Origin: Acidimicrobiia bacterium
GTDB taxonomy: Bacteria > Actinomycetota > Acidimicrobiia > Spongiisociales > UBA5794
Length of the DNA: 33,724 bases
Reading direction: 5' to 3'
NCBI GenBank assembly: GCA_030431785.1
Contig: JAUIIM010000016.1
Location: forward strand, 1-33,724
In this document: piece after piece, positions 6,795-15,552 of the stretch
Numbering within the stretch: the stretch's first letter is position 1
Layout of the letters: each line of letters starts with the position of its first letter
Translations under genes and position numbers: made by a program
The notes under the pieces: model-generated
Told to the model about the DNA's origin: nothing
Seen by the model: the letters and a program-made list of their open reading frames with translations, nothing else
The model's database searches: none

Positions 6795-7805
6795 TTGAGG
6801 ACTCTCGTCACTGGCGCCAGTGGGTACATCGGTGCCGTGATGGTGCCGTTCCTGCGCGCCGCCGGCCACGACGTCGAGACCTTCGATCTCGGGCTCTATC
6901 GGTCCGGTGCCTTCGCTCCGGGTGTACCGACCCCGGATGGTCGCGACATCCGGGAAGCAACCGTCGGAGACCTCGAAGGATTTGATGCGGTCGTCCATCT
7001 TGCTGCTCTCTCCAACGACCCGGTCGGCAACCTCAACCCCGATCTGACCTACGAGATCAACCACCGAGCGACGACTGCGTTCGCCTCGCTCGCCCGCGAC
7101 GCTGGCGTCGAGCGCTTCCTCTTCGCCTCGTCCTGCAGCCTGTACGGTGCGGCGGGTGCCCAAGCGGTCGATGAAGAAGCCCCGTTCGCTCCGGTCACCC
7201 CGTATGGAGACGCGAAGGTGCTTGTCGAGCAAGATCTCAGCCGGCTGGCGAACGACGACTTCTCGCCGACCTACTTCCGCAACGCAACGGTGTACGGCCT
7301 GAGCCCATCGTTGCGTCTCGACGTCGTCGTGAACAACCTGTCTGCGTGGGCAGTCGGCACCGGTCGGATCGTGCTTCTGTCTGACGGGACGCCGTGGCGA
7401 CCCCAGGTGCACGTGGAAGACGTGTGCCGAGCATTTGCAGCAGCGCTCGACGCCTCGCGTGAGCGGGTGCACGACGAAGCGTTCAACGTCGGACGATCGG
7501 GCGAGAACTACCAGGTCAGGGATATCGCGGCGATCGTCGCAAAAGCCGTTCCCGACGCCGAGCTTGAGATGCCTGATGTGATCGAACCGGATACCCGTAG
7601 CTATCGCGTCGACTTCGGCAAGATCGAGTCACAGCTTCCCGAGTTCGAACCGGTGTGGACGGTCCCAAGTGGCGTCGAACAACTCGTGGACGGGTTTCGC
7701 ACCGCTGGTCTCCGCGAGGAAGATTTCGGTCGCTATACGAGGTTGTCGACGATCAACGCCGAAGTGGCAGCTGGTGCCCTGTCACAGGATCTCACATGGC
7801 TGTGA
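6795..7805 (+). CDS. NAD-dependent epimerase/dehydratase (extended SDR), nucleotide-sugar type
   Basis: A 336-residue extended short-chain dehydrogenase. The Rossmann motif GASGYIG is at 7-13, the catalytic Ser region is FASSCSLYG (110-118), and the catalytic pair is Y137/K141 in PYGDAK. The C-terminal third holds the substrate region (PQVHVEDVCRAF, then DEAFNVGR). It probably acts on an NDP-sugar as epimerase, dehydratase or ketoreductase. The start is TTG behind GGGAGGTGA, which begins right at the Rossmann strand. It is the first of five overlapping genes that end at 11767, overlapping the next by 10 nt. The exact reaction cannot be read from sequence. Confidence 0.9.
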   Translation: MRTLVTGASGYIGAVMVPFLRAAGHDVETFDLGLYRSGAFAPGVPTPDGRDIREATVGDLEGFDAVVHLAALSNDPVGNLNPDLTYEINHRATTAFASLARDAGVERFLFASSCSLYGAAGAQAVDEEAPFAPVTPYGDAKVLVEQDLSRLANDDFSPTYFRNATVYGLSPSLRLDVVVNNLSAWAVGTGRIVLLSDGTPWRPQVHVEDVCRAFAAALDASRERVHDEAFNVGRSGENYQVRDIAAIVAKAVPDAELEMPDVIEPDTRSYRVDFGKIESQLPEFEPVWTVPSGVEQLVDGFRTAGLREEDFGRYTRLSTINAEVAAGALSQDLTWL

Positions 7806-9049
7806 ACGAGACCTGTCGGTTCTGTGGCACGGAGCTGTCCGTGACGATGGTCGATCTCGGGATGCACCCACTATGCGAAAGCTTCCTCACGGCTGAGCAG
7901 GTCAACGAGATGGAGCCCCACTATCCGCTCCATGTCCGTGTCTGTGGAAACTGCTTCCTCGCACAGATCGGTGAGTTCGTCCCACCCGACCAGATCTTCG
8001 GTGACTACGCATACTTCTCCAGCTACTCGGATTCATGGCTGGCACATGCCCAGGCATACGTGAGCAAGATGATCGATCGCTTCGATCTCTCACCTACGAG
8101 TTCCGTGCTCGAGATCGCCAGCAACGACGGCTATCTGCTCCAGTTCTTCCAGGACGCAGGGATCGAGGTGCTCGGTGTCGATCCTGCGTTCACCGTCGCC
8201 AACGCTGCCCGTGAGAAGGGGATCCCGACCGACGTCCGCTTCTTCGACGCGACGTATGCGCAAGAGAAGGTGGATGCCGGTTTCCGCGCCGATCTGATCA
8301 CGGCGAACAACGTGCTCGCCCATGTGCCAGACATCAACGGATTCGTCGCCGGTATCCCGATTGTGCTCGCACCGACCGGTGTGGCGACCTTCGAGTTCCC
8401 ACATCTCATGCGGTTGATGGACGAGAACCAGTTCGACACGATCTATCACGAACACTGGTCCTATCTGTCGCTGGGTACCACGATGGAGATCTTCCGGTCC
8501 CATGGGCTTGAGGTCTTCGACGTGGAGGAGTTGCCGTCACACGGAGGGAGCCTTCGCCTGTTCGTCAAGCATCTCACCGACAACACGAAGTCGACCACTG
8601 CCCGTGTCGCCGAGATGCTCGAACGAGAGGCGTCGTTCGGACTCCGTGATCTCTCCACCTACACGGCGTTCGATGAGCGTGTGAAGCGCACGAAGCGTGC
8701 TCTTCTCGAGACCCTCATTCCGATCAAAGAAGCAGGCAAGTCGATTGCGATCTACGGAGCAGCCGGCAAGGGGAACACCCTGCTGAACTATTGCGGCATC
8801 GGTACCGACTTCGTCGACTTTGCGAGCGACCGCACGCCCTACAAGCATGGACGGTTCACACCCGGCACCCACATCCCCATCTACCCCCCGGAGCGGATCG
8901 ACGAGATGCAGCCCGACTACGTACTCATCCTCCCGTGGAACCTCAAGAAGGAGATCATGCACCAGCTCCGACACATCGGTGAGTGGGGCGGGAAGTTCAT
9001 CATCCCGATCCCCGTGGCGAGTGTCGTCGAAGCGGGGGATGCAGCGTGA
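7796..9049 (+). CDS. Sugar C-methyltransferase with N-terminal zinc site (Methyltransf_13/14 type)
   Basis: A 417-residue SAM-dependent methyltransferase of the kind that adds a C-methyl branch to NDP-4-keto-sugars (relatives of TylC3, NovU and TcaB9). The N-terminal zinc-binding part carries C7, C10, C50 and C53 (CRFC and CGNC). The SAM-binding motif is VLEIASNDGYLL (104-115). A C-terminal domain, with IAIYGAAGKGNTLLNYCGI near 330, is typical of the third domain of these enzymes. The ATG lies inside the end of the SDR gene. With an RfbF-like enzyme next door, a branched-chain sugar is the natural prediction, but some relatives act on non-sugar groups. Confidence 0.88.
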   Translation: MAVNETCRFCGTELSVTMVDLGMHPLCESFLTAEQVNEMEPHYPLHVRVCGNCFLAQIGEFVPPDQIFGDYAYFSSYSDSWLAHAQAYVSKMIDRFDLSPTSSVLEIASNDGYLLQFFQDAGIEVLGVDPAFTVANAAREKGIPTDVRFFDATYAQEKVDAGFRADLITANNVLAHVPDINGFVAGIPIVLAPTGVATFEFPHLMRLMDENQFDTIYHEHWSYLSLGTTMEIFRSHGLEVFDVEELPSHGGSLRLFVKHLTDNTKSTTARVAEMLEREASFGLRDLSTYTAFDERVKRTKRALLETLIPIKEAGKSIAIYGAAGKGNTLLNYCGIGTDFVDFASDRTPYKHGRFTPGTHIPIYPPERIDEMQPDYVLILPWNLKKEIMHQLRHIGEWGGKFIIPIPVASVVEAGDAA

Positions 9050-9825
9050 AAGTCGTCCTGTTCTGTGGCGGCCAAGGCATGCGGCTGCGGGGATACTCCG
9101 ACGAGGTGCCCAAGCCGATGGTGCCGGTGGGTGACCGACCGGTCCTGTGGCATGTGATGAAGTACTACGCACAGTATGGCCACACCGACTTCATCCTGGC
9201 CCTCGGATACCGAGCGAACGCGATCAAGGACTTCTTCCTGAACTACGAGGAAGCGGTGTCCAACGACTTCGTGCTGCGAAAGGGCGGCAGGGAGAAGGAG
9301 TTGCTGGCGAGCGACATTGACGACTGGACGATCACCTTCGTCGACACGGGCATGCATGCCGAGATCGGGCAGCGACTCAACCGCGTCAGGGAGCACCTTG
9401 ACGGTGAAGAGATGTTCCTCGCGAACTATGCGGACGGCGTCACCGACCTCGATCTCTCCGGATATGTCGAGGCGTTCGAGGCATCCGGACGCACCGCTGG
9501 CTTGCTCGCCGTGCGCCCACCGCAGTCGTACCACGTCGTGACGATGTGCGATGGTGAACCGAAGAAGATCGGTCCGATCGCCGATGCCGATCTTTGGCTG
9601 AACGGTGGATACTTCGTCTTCCGGCCGCAGATCTTCGACTACCTGGATCGTCATGAGGACCTCGCCGATGGTGCATTCCGCGAGATGATCGAGCACGATG
9701 ATCTCTACGCCCATCGTTTCGACGGATTCTGGTCACCGATGGACACCTTCAAGGACAAGAAGCACCTTGACAGCATCTATGAGACAGGGAATGTCCCGTG
9801 GCTGCTCCACAAGAACGGACACTGA
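9046..9825 (+). CDS. Glucose-1-phosphate cytidylyltransferase-like nucleotidyltransferase (RfbF family)
   Basis: A 259-residue sugar-1-phosphate nucleotidyltransferase. The NTP site is FCGGQGMRLR with PKPMVPVGD (about 6-31). Several signatures follow RfbF closely: LWHVMKYYAQYG, FVDTG, NYADGV, LNGGYFVF and FWSPMDTFKDKKHL. It should join a nucleotide to a hexose-1-phosphate, most likely CTP to glucose-1-phosphate to give CDP-glucose, the entry point to CDP-linked dideoxy and branched sugars. The GTG start at 9046 overlaps the previous stop (GTGA). The base specificity (CTP or another) is inferred from family resemblance only. No classical CDP-glucose 4,6-dehydratase is visible in the window. 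Confidence 0.88.
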   Translation: MKVVLFCGGQGMRLRGYSDEVPKPMVPVGDRPVLWHVMKYYAQYGHTDFILALGYRANAIKDFFLNYEEAVSNDFVLRKGGREKELLASDIDDWTITFVDTGMHAEIGQRLNRVREHLDGEEMFLANYADGVTDLDLSGYVEAFEASGRTAGLLAVRPPQSYHVVTMCDGEPKKIGPIADADLWLNGGYFVFRPQIFDYLDRHEDLADGAFREMIEHDDLYAHRFDGFWSPMDTFKDKKHLDSIYETGNVPWLLHKNGH

Positions 9826-10466
9826 TGAAGTCGTTCGCATTCCCGGAGGGCCTCGACCATGTCGTGTGTTTCGGGGCCCATCCCGATGACATCGAGATCG
9901 GGGCCTTCGGCCTCCTCGCGACGATCGCCGAGAAGCGGCCAGAGGCACGATTCTCGTTCGTGATCGCCGCGGGCGACGACCAACGATCCGACGAGGCCCG
10001 ATCGAGCGCAGCTGCCCTGTTGGGGGACCGTGTCACCGTCGCGATTGGTGGGTTCCGTGACACCCTCCTTCCGTACGACGATCCCGTGGGCGTGAAGGAC
10101 TTCGCACGGAAGGCCCTCCCAGGGTCCGTCGACCTGGTGATCGCTCCCCACCACGCCGATGCCCATCAGGACCATCGGTTCGTACGGGAGCTTGCCGGTC
10201 AGCTGTGTCGGGATCAAGCGATCCTCGAGTACGAGATCGTGAAGTTCGACGGGGGACTGGCATCGCCGAACGTCTACGTGCCGGTTCCTTCATCACTAGC
10301 GCACCGAAAGCCTGCACACCTCGCCGAACACTTTTCGTCGCAGAAGGGCAAGACGTGGTTCGACCCTGAGGTCTTCCTCGGGCTCATGCGGGTCCGCGGT
10401 GTCGAGTGCAACGCACCCGATGGGTACGCGGAGTCGTTCTTCACGGCCAAGGTCTCCGTCGGCTGA
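9825..10466 (+). CDS. PIG-L/LmbE family zinc deacetylase
   Basis: A 213-residue PIG-L-type de-N-acetylase. The motif AHPDD spans 18-22, giving metal ligands H19 and D22, and the third ligand is H117 in HADAHQDH. Members remove acetyl groups from N-acetyl sugars or related amides (for example in mycothiol, GPI anchor and antibiotic pathways). Here it lies in an operon for nucleotide-sugar modification, so an N-acetyl sugar or its derivative is the likely substrate. The ATG overlaps the previous TGA by one base, and its own stop shares one base with the next ATG. Confidence 0.9.
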   Translation: MKSFAFPEGLDHVVCFGAHPDDIEIGAFGLLATIAEKRPEARFSFVIAAGDDQRSDEARSSAAALLGDRVTVAIGGFRDTLLPYDDPVGVKDFARKALPGSVDLVIAPHHADAHQDHRFVRELAGQLCRDQAILEYEIVKFDGGLASPNVYVPVPSSLAHRKPAHLAEHFSSQKGKTWFDPEVFLGLMRVRGVECNAPDGYAESFFTAKVSVG

Positions 10467-11767
10467 TGGGCGACGGACACTCGGAACGTTCCGACGGACT
10501 TTCGGACCTCCACGCGCTGCTCGAACGTCTGTACCCGATTCATCGGTCCATGACCGGCGACGGCCTCCGGGAGACATTGGCGGTACTCGACGACGTGATC
10601 CCTATCGACATCACCGAGGTCCAGAGCGGTACCAGAGTGGGGGATTGGACGGTGCCCCCGGAATGGAAGATCCGAGAAGCATGGATCGAGGGACCCGGTG
10701 GCGACCGGGTCGTCGACCTCGCCGATTCGAACCTCCACGTCGTGGCGAACAGTTCGGCGATCGATGCGTCGATGCCCCTCAGTGAACTCGAGCCACATCT
10801 GCACTCGATCGAGTCGATGCCGGAGGCGATTCCGTACCGAACCGCCTACTTCTCCGACGACTGGGGTTTCTGTCTCGCTGATCGCACCCGCAGACGGCTC
10901 GAGGACGGTGAGTATCGGGTATACATCGATGCGGACCACGACGAGACCGGATCCCTGACCCTCGGCGAGTCCGTCATCGACGGCAGGACGGCGGATGAGA
11001 TCGTCTTGTACTCGCATACATGCCATCCGTCTCTGGCCAACGACAACCTGTCGGGTATCGTCGTGGCCACGGAGGCGATGCGACGCCTCTCAGAGCTCCC
11101 ACAGCAGCGATTCGGCGTCCGTCTGGTGCTTGGACCGGCAACGATCGGATCCATCACGTGGCTTGCGATGGATCCGCGCCGTCACCAACGCGTGCATGCC
11201 GGGCTCACCCTGGTGTCCCTCGGGGATACAGGCGATCTGTGCTACAAGCGGTCGTTCTCCGGTGACCGAAGGATCGACCGGGTAGCGGGTCGAACAGTTG
11301 CCGAGTTCGGTGGCTCGACGATCGACTACTACCCGTTCGGGTACGACGAGCGACAGTTCAACGCGCCTGGTGTGCGTCTTCCGTTCGGATCGTTGATGCG
11401 CTCGCGTCATGGCAGCTATCCCGAGTATCACACGAGCGCAGACGACCCGGATTTCGTGTCGTCTGCGTCGCTCGCCGAAGCAGTTGATGCGGTGGTCAAG
11501 ATCGTCCAGCGTCTCCAGACCGGGCGGATCCTCCAAGGATCGGGGACCATCGGAGAACCCCAGTTGGGCCGTCGTGGTCTCTACGAATCGGTGCAAGGGG
11601 ATGCGTTCCCCAAAGATCTCCACTACGCCGTCTTGTGGGTGCTCACCTATGCCGACGGTGAACACGACATCGATGATGTCGTCATCGACTCAGGTCTCGA
11701 TCGGGGGGTCGTCGAACGGGCGGTCGGACTTCTCTCGGGCACCGACCTACTGGTGGAACCGGGCTGA
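10466..11767 (+). CDS. DUF2172/DUF4910 aminopeptidase-like protein with C-terminal winged helix
   Basis: A 433-residue protein of the aminopeptidase-like family common in polysaccharide clusters. An M28-like metal fold is interrupted near residues 60-120 by the inserted DUF2172 domain. Likely metal ligands are in YSHTCHPSLANDN (H184/H187 and D193) and YHTSADD (H322). The family box DERQFNAPG is at 294-302. The loop that follows the central strand reads GPATIGS. Residues about 366-433 form a winged-helix segment (YAVLWVLTYADGEHDIDDV, then a recognition-helix-like stretch). A peptidase activity has not, to my knowledge, been shown for this type; hydrolysis of an amide on a sugar is possible. 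Last gene of the operon, ending 1 nt from a convergent gene. Confidence 0.85.
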   Translation: MGDGHSERSDGLSDLHALLERLYPIHRSMTGDGLRETLAVLDDVIPIDITEVQSGTRVGDWTVPPEWKIREAWIEGPGGDRVVDLADSNLHVVANSSAIDASMPLSELEPHLHSIESMPEAIPYRTAYFSDDWGFCLADRTRRRLEDGEYRVYIDADHDETGSLTLGESVIDGRTADEIVLYSHTCHPSLANDNLSGIVVATEAMRRLSELPQQRFGVRLVLGPATIGSITWLAMDPRRHQRVHAGLTLVSLGDTGDLCYKRSFSGDRRIDRVAGRTVAEFGGSTIDYYPFGYDERQFNAPGVRLPFGSLMRSRHGSYPEYHTSADDPDFVSSASLAEAVDAVVKIVQRLQTGRILQGSGTIGEPQLGRRGLYESVQGDAFPKDLHYAVLWVLTYADGEHDIDDVVIDSGLDRGVVERAVGLLSGTDLLVEPG

Positions 11768-11768
11768 G

Positions 11769-12689
11769 TCAACCGCGTGCGCGTCGTCGGAACAGCTTCT
11801 TCAACTCGCGTTTGAATTCGCCACCGACCACCCGCCAATACCGCGGGACCCAAACTCGGAAGAGTGTCCACACGCAGGCAATCTTCTGACCGAGGGACAG
11901 GGACGATCGGGCGATGCTCTTGAGGTTCTCGCCGAAGAGGCGAGTGCGCGGCATGATCCGTGCATCCTCGATGTTCGGATCGAACCACTCCGTCACCTCG
12001 CTGTCGGTCACGTTTGCGACACGGGACATCCCGTCGTGCCATCGGCGTTTGAAGAGTGGCTCGGGCAGCTCCCAGATCTGTCCCTCGAACACGATCTCGG
12101 AGAGCAGCACCAGATCCGACGAGTGATATGCGCCGAGAAGGCGCGTACGTCGGAGTGCGTCGATGCGGTGGAGACCGTGGACGGCGTTGCTCAACTCGTA
12201 GTTCTCGAGGTAGGTGCGGAATCGATCCGCCGGTCGTGGAGACCGAATGTCGAGATTGTCGTCGTAGGCGGTGATCGGCTCGTCGTCTGCATCGATCAGG
12301 ATCGTCTTCGGATAGACGAGCACGACCTCGTCCGTGGAGCCCTCGAGTGCTTCCACGCATGTCGCCATGAATGTCGGCTCGATCAGGTCGTCATCGGTGG
12401 CCCACTTGAAGTAGCGCCCTCTGGCCTGGTGGACGACTTCGTTGAAGTTCCATGCGGCGCCTCGGTTCTCCGGTTGGGGGAGGTACCGGATCCGTTGGTC
12501 TGCCTCCGCATACCGCTCGCAGATCGAACGCGTCGCATCCGTGGAACCGTTGTCCGAGATGACGAGTTCGAAGTCCTCGTATGTCTGGCTGAGGATGGCG
12601 TCGAGTGCACGTTCGATGAACTGCTCGCCGTTGTAGACGGGCATCCCGATCGACACGGTCGGCACACGGGTGGGGGTGGGTTGGGTCAT
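11769..12689 (-). CDS. Family 2 glycosyltransferase
   Basis: A 306-residue GT-A glycosyltransferase of family GT2. It opens with VSIGMPVYNGEQFIERALD, the standard N-terminal strand and helix, followed by ISDNGSTDAT for nucleotide binding and the metal site ATDDD (97-101). Residues about 240-300 are basic and partly hydrophobic, suggesting peripheral membrane attachment. It should add one sugar to the lipid-linked repeat unit on the cytoplasmic face. It follows the flippase gene by 55 nt on the same strand, probably in the same transcript. Donor and acceptor are unknown. Confidence 0.92.
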   Translation of the reverse strand: MTQPTPTRVPTVSIGMPVYNGEQFIERALDAILSQTYEDFELVISDNGSTDATRSICERYAEADQRIRYLPQPENRGAAWNFNEVVHQARGRYFKWATDDDLIEPTFMATCVEALEGSTDEVVLVYPKTILIDADDEPITAYDDNLDIRSPRPADRFRTYLENYELSNAVHGLHRIDALRRTRLLGAYHSSDLVLLSEIVFEGQIWELPEPLFKRRWHDGMSRVANVTDSEVTEWFDPNIEDARIMPRTRLFGENLKSIARSSLSLGQKIACVWTLFRVWVPRYWRVVGGEFKRELKKLFRRRARG

Positions 12690-12744
12690 CGGACAGTCGC
12701 CTCGGAGGAATCGGGGCCGAGAGCAACGCTAGCCATGTCAGGGG

Positions 12745-14235
12745 TCATGCAGCTGCCCCCCGGATCCGATCGATCAGGTCCGACGGGGCGCGGTACGCAG
12801 TCCATCGGCTTGTGGCGAGAACCGCCAGGCCATAGGTCGCAACACCGGTGATGGCGAGGGCGAGGAACGCAAGGAACGTGTCGCGAGGGATCACGGCGCC
12901 GACCAGCAAGACCGGGGGGACCATGATCAACGTGTTGAGGGCCGGGAACACGATTGACTGGACGGCATCCTGCGTCCGTGCCCTTACATGCCGGAAGGCG
13001 ACGATGAGCGCGGGGACACCGGTCGTCGTCGCGGCGATGGCGACGAGGGCCGCTGCACCGTCGAGGCCACGCCACTCGATCGCTGGATAGAGGAATACGA
13101 CGAAGATCGCGAGCTTGATCAACGAGAAGATGGGAGGGATCTCCGGGCGTCCCTGGCTCTGGAAGAGTGGACCGATCGTCGCTCCGAGACCTCTGGCGAG
13201 TCCGGCGATGGCCAGCAATTGCAACGGGACCACGATGGGAGCCCACTGGTCGCCGAGGACGCCGATCGCAAAGTCGGAAGCGACGAGGATGGTCCCGATC
13301 GCCAACGGGAATCCGACGAACGATACGAGGTGCAGCGTCCCGAGGTACGCAGCACGGAGCCGGTCGACCGAATCCTGCAACTTGGAATAGGTGGGGAACG
13401 CAACCTGGTTGGTCACCTGTGCGACCTCGGTCGCGACGGCCTGGCTGAAGTTGTACGCCATCCGATACAACCCGAGGGCCTGCACACCGAGCGCACGGCC
13501 CACCAAGATGTCGTCGATGTTCGCCGTTGCATAGTTGAGGATGTTCCCGGCGAGGATCCACTTGCCGAAGTGGACGATGTCACTGACCTTCGACCGGACC
13601 CATGCCAGACGCGGGCGGTATCGGGAGATGATGAAGGAGGCGATGACCTTCGCAACTGCGCTTGCAACGACACCGAGCACCAGCGCCCATACGTTGCGGA
13701 GGATGATCGCCGCAGTGATCGATACGACGATCTCGGTGCCACGCTCGGCTACTTGGAAGAGGAAGAATCGGTTGAACTCGAGTTCCTTGACGAACGTGAC
13801 GACGCCGATGTTCACGAAACCGCGCAACAGGACGGCGATTGCGAGTACTTGGATGACCGCTTGAGACTCCGGAGCATCGAAGAACGCTGCGATGGCGGGA
13901 GCCGAAAGCGCAAGGATGCTCGCCGTGCCGAACGCAATCGCGATCTGCAACGTCCACGCGGTGTCGAGATAGGGACGGATGTCGTCCGATCGCTGCACGA
14001 GTGCCGAGTCGATCCCGATCTGGGTGAACCGCTCCAGGAGGAGGATCGCCAACGTCGCGATCGCCATGAGTCCGAAGTCGTCAGGGGAGAGGAGGCGGGC
14101 GAGGATGACGGTTCTGACCGTGGTGGAGGCTCGGAACAGCAAGCGCAGCGCCGCCGCCCAGAACCCTGCGCTCATGGCTTGGTTGAAAAGGCCTGAGTCC
14201 CGCGGTCGAAGGAGAGCTCGGAGGAAGCGTCGCAT
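12745..14235 (-). CDS. Wzx-type polysaccharide flippase (MOP superfamily)
   Basis: A 496-residue membrane protein with about 12-14 hydrophobic segments and the N-terminal arrangement of polysaccharide exporters in the Wzx/RfbX/TuaB group: an amphipathic basic start, then LFRASTTVRTVILARLLSPDDFGLMAIA, characteristic of the family. It should flip the undecaprenyl-linked repeat unit across the membrane. The start was placed at the ATG at 14235, 5 nt after the stop of the upstream GT4 gene; a longer frame running back into that gene has no support. Part of a minus-strand group of four genes. Confidence 0.92.
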   Translation of the reverse strand: MRRFLRALLRPRDSGLFNQAMSAGFWAAALRLLFRASTTVRTVILARLLSPDDFGLMAIATLAILLLERFTQIGIDSALVQRSDDIRPYLDTAWTLQIAIAFGTASILALSAPAIAAFFDAPESQAVIQVLAIAVLLRGFVNIGVVTFVKELEFNRFFLFQVAERGTEIVVSITAAIILRNVWALVLGVVASAVAKVIASFIISRYRPRLAWVRSKVSDIVHFGKWILAGNILNYATANIDDILVGRALGVQALGLYRMAYNFSQAVATEVAQVTNQVAFPTYSKLQDSVDRLRAAYLGTLHLVSFVGFPLAIGTILVASDFAIGVLGDQWAPIVVPLQLLAIAGLARGLGATIGPLFQSQGRPEIPPIFSLIKLAIFVVFLYPAIEWRGLDGAAALVAIAATTTGVPALIVAFRHVRARTQDAVQSIVFPALNTLIMVPPVLLVGAVIPRDTFLAFLALAITGVATYGLAVLATSRWTAYRAPSDLIDRIRGAAA

Positions 14236-14240
14236 GTTCG

Positions 14241-15470
14241 TCAGCGCCCGGCGGATCGGTCGCCGACGTCGTCGAACGCCGTGTCGTACGCGGCGAGCAG
14301 GTTCGGCACGGAGTGCTGCCATGACAACGAGGACTCAAGTCGGTCGATCGCCTCTTGGCCCATCGAGGAGCGTCGGTCGGGATCATCGAGGAGGTCGGCG
14401 ATCTTGCGTGCGAAGTCCGGCTCGGAGTCGGCCTCGGCGTAGGAGCCGGCGGTACCGGCCGACTGACGAGCTTCCTTCAAGTCGTAGGAAACGACCGGAA
14501 GTCCGAAGTACATGTATTCGACGATCTTGTTCGCCGTGGAGCGATCGGACCAGTCGTTCTTGGGCACCGGATCGATCCCGATGTCAGCACTCGAGAGAAG
14601 CCGGCACAACCGTTCGTCGTCCCGGACATCGCCGGTGAACGTGAAGACGTCGGACATGCCGAGTTCTTCGGCATACTCGATCATCGCTGGTTGGTGCTCT
14701 CCTCCACCGATCACCAGCCAGTGGACGTCGTCTCGCCCGAGGTCTTCCCGGACGATGCGGGCGATACGGATCAGACCATCCACCCCGTCCTGGGTTCCGA
14801 TCTCGCCGAGGAACACGACGAGGTGCGCCTTGTCGTTCTTGATCGAGGGATCGGGCGGATACCGGTCGAAACGGTCCGTGTCGGGTCCGGACCGCACCAC
14901 GAACACCCGATCGGGATCCATCCCGCCTCTGGCCACCGCCACTGCCTTGTAGCTCTCGTTGGTCGAGATGGCGACGGACGCAGCGCGGTAGGACATTCGT
15001 TCGAACCACAACAGGGCCCGGTGGACGACGCTCGCTGCATCGTCGAACTTGACCTCGTACAACTCGGGGGACAGGTCGTGGTGGTCGAAGATGTAGCGTT
15101 TCCCGAACGGCCTCCACAGGTACGCGAGCGCCCAGTAGGTCTCAGGGGGATTGCACGCGTGGATGACATCGAATCCTCGACCGAACAACGCGACACGGAT
15201 CGACTTGCCGAGGGTGCGCAGGAAGCCGAGCGCGATCTCAGCAGCGAAGCCGACCTTGGTCGAGGGATCGAGCGGCATCGGGTATCGATGGATGTCGACA
15301 CCCTCGAGCCGTTCGTACGAGGCGTTGAAGCCCTTCATCTTCGGGCAGATCACGGTGACGTCGTAGCCGGCCTCTGTCAGCGACGTAGCTTCGAGCCAGA
15401 CCCGACGATCGAACGGCACCGGCAGGTTCTGGACCACGATGAGGACGCGTCGTTTGGAAGAAGCAGGCAT
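14241..15470 (-). CDS. Family 4 glycosyltransferase (GT-B)
   Basis: A 409-residue GT-B glycosyltransferase. The N-terminal domain begins VLIVVQNLPVPFDRRVWLEA, a common opening of GT4 enzymes in exopolysaccharide loci, and contains DHHDLSPELY. The C-terminal nucleotide-binding domain carries VVFLGEIGTQDGVDGLIRI and the donor-site stretch STANKIVEYMYFGLPVVSYD with the conserved glutamate. It should be a retaining enzyme that uses an NDP-sugar in the cytoplasm. It lies 5 nt upstream of the flippase gene on the same strand. Sugar specificity is unknown. Confidence 0.93.
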   Translation of the reverse strand: MPASSKRRVLIVVQNLPVPFDRRVWLEATSLTEAGYDVTVICPKMKGFNASYERLEGVDIHRYPMPLDPSTKVGFAAEIALGFLRTLGKSIRVALFGRGFDVIHACNPPETYWALAYLWRPFGKRYIFDHHDLSPELYEVKFDDAASVVHRALLWFERMSYRAASVAISTNESYKAVAVARGGMDPDRVFVVRSGPDTDRFDRYPPDPSIKNDKAHLVVFLGEIGTQDGVDGLIRIARIVREDLGRDDVHWLVIGGGEHQPAMIEYAEELGMSDVFTFTGDVRDDERLCRLLSSADIGIDPVPKNDWSDRSTANKIVEYMYFGLPVVSYDLKEARQSAGTAGSYAEADSEPDFARKIADLLDDPDRRSSMGQEAIDRLESSLSWQHSVPNLLAAYDTAFDDVGDRSAGR

Positions 15471-15485
15471 AGACCTCGTATCGGC

Positions 15486-15502
15486 ATGTTCCGTCGGAAC
15501 AT
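15486..15502. repeat. Perfect 7+3+7 inverted repeat in the beta-helix/GT4 gap
   Basis: ATGTTCC (15486-15492), GTC, GGAACAT (15496-15502). On the minus strand it lies 50 nt after the beta-helix protein stop and 16 nt before the GT4 start, with no T-run behind it. An operator or an attenuating hairpin is more likely than an intrinsic terminator. The core is GTTC-N5-GAAC. The rest of this 82-nt gap shows nothing else. Confidence 0.5.
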
Positions 15503-15552
15503 TACCGGTGGGTGGCTATCCGAAACCCCTGCGTGACCGCGCTATCGAGGGA

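Noticed and set aside
11409..12851. 480-codon plus-strand open frame across the DUF4910 gene end and the GT2 gene
   Set aside because: It lies antisense to GT2 and flippase genes and out of frame with the DUF4910 gene; composition is that of a shadow frame.
12988..15536. Two long plus-strand open frames opposite the flippase and GT4 genes
   Set aside because: Charged Arg/Asp-rich shadow translations of membrane and GT4 genes; no motif.
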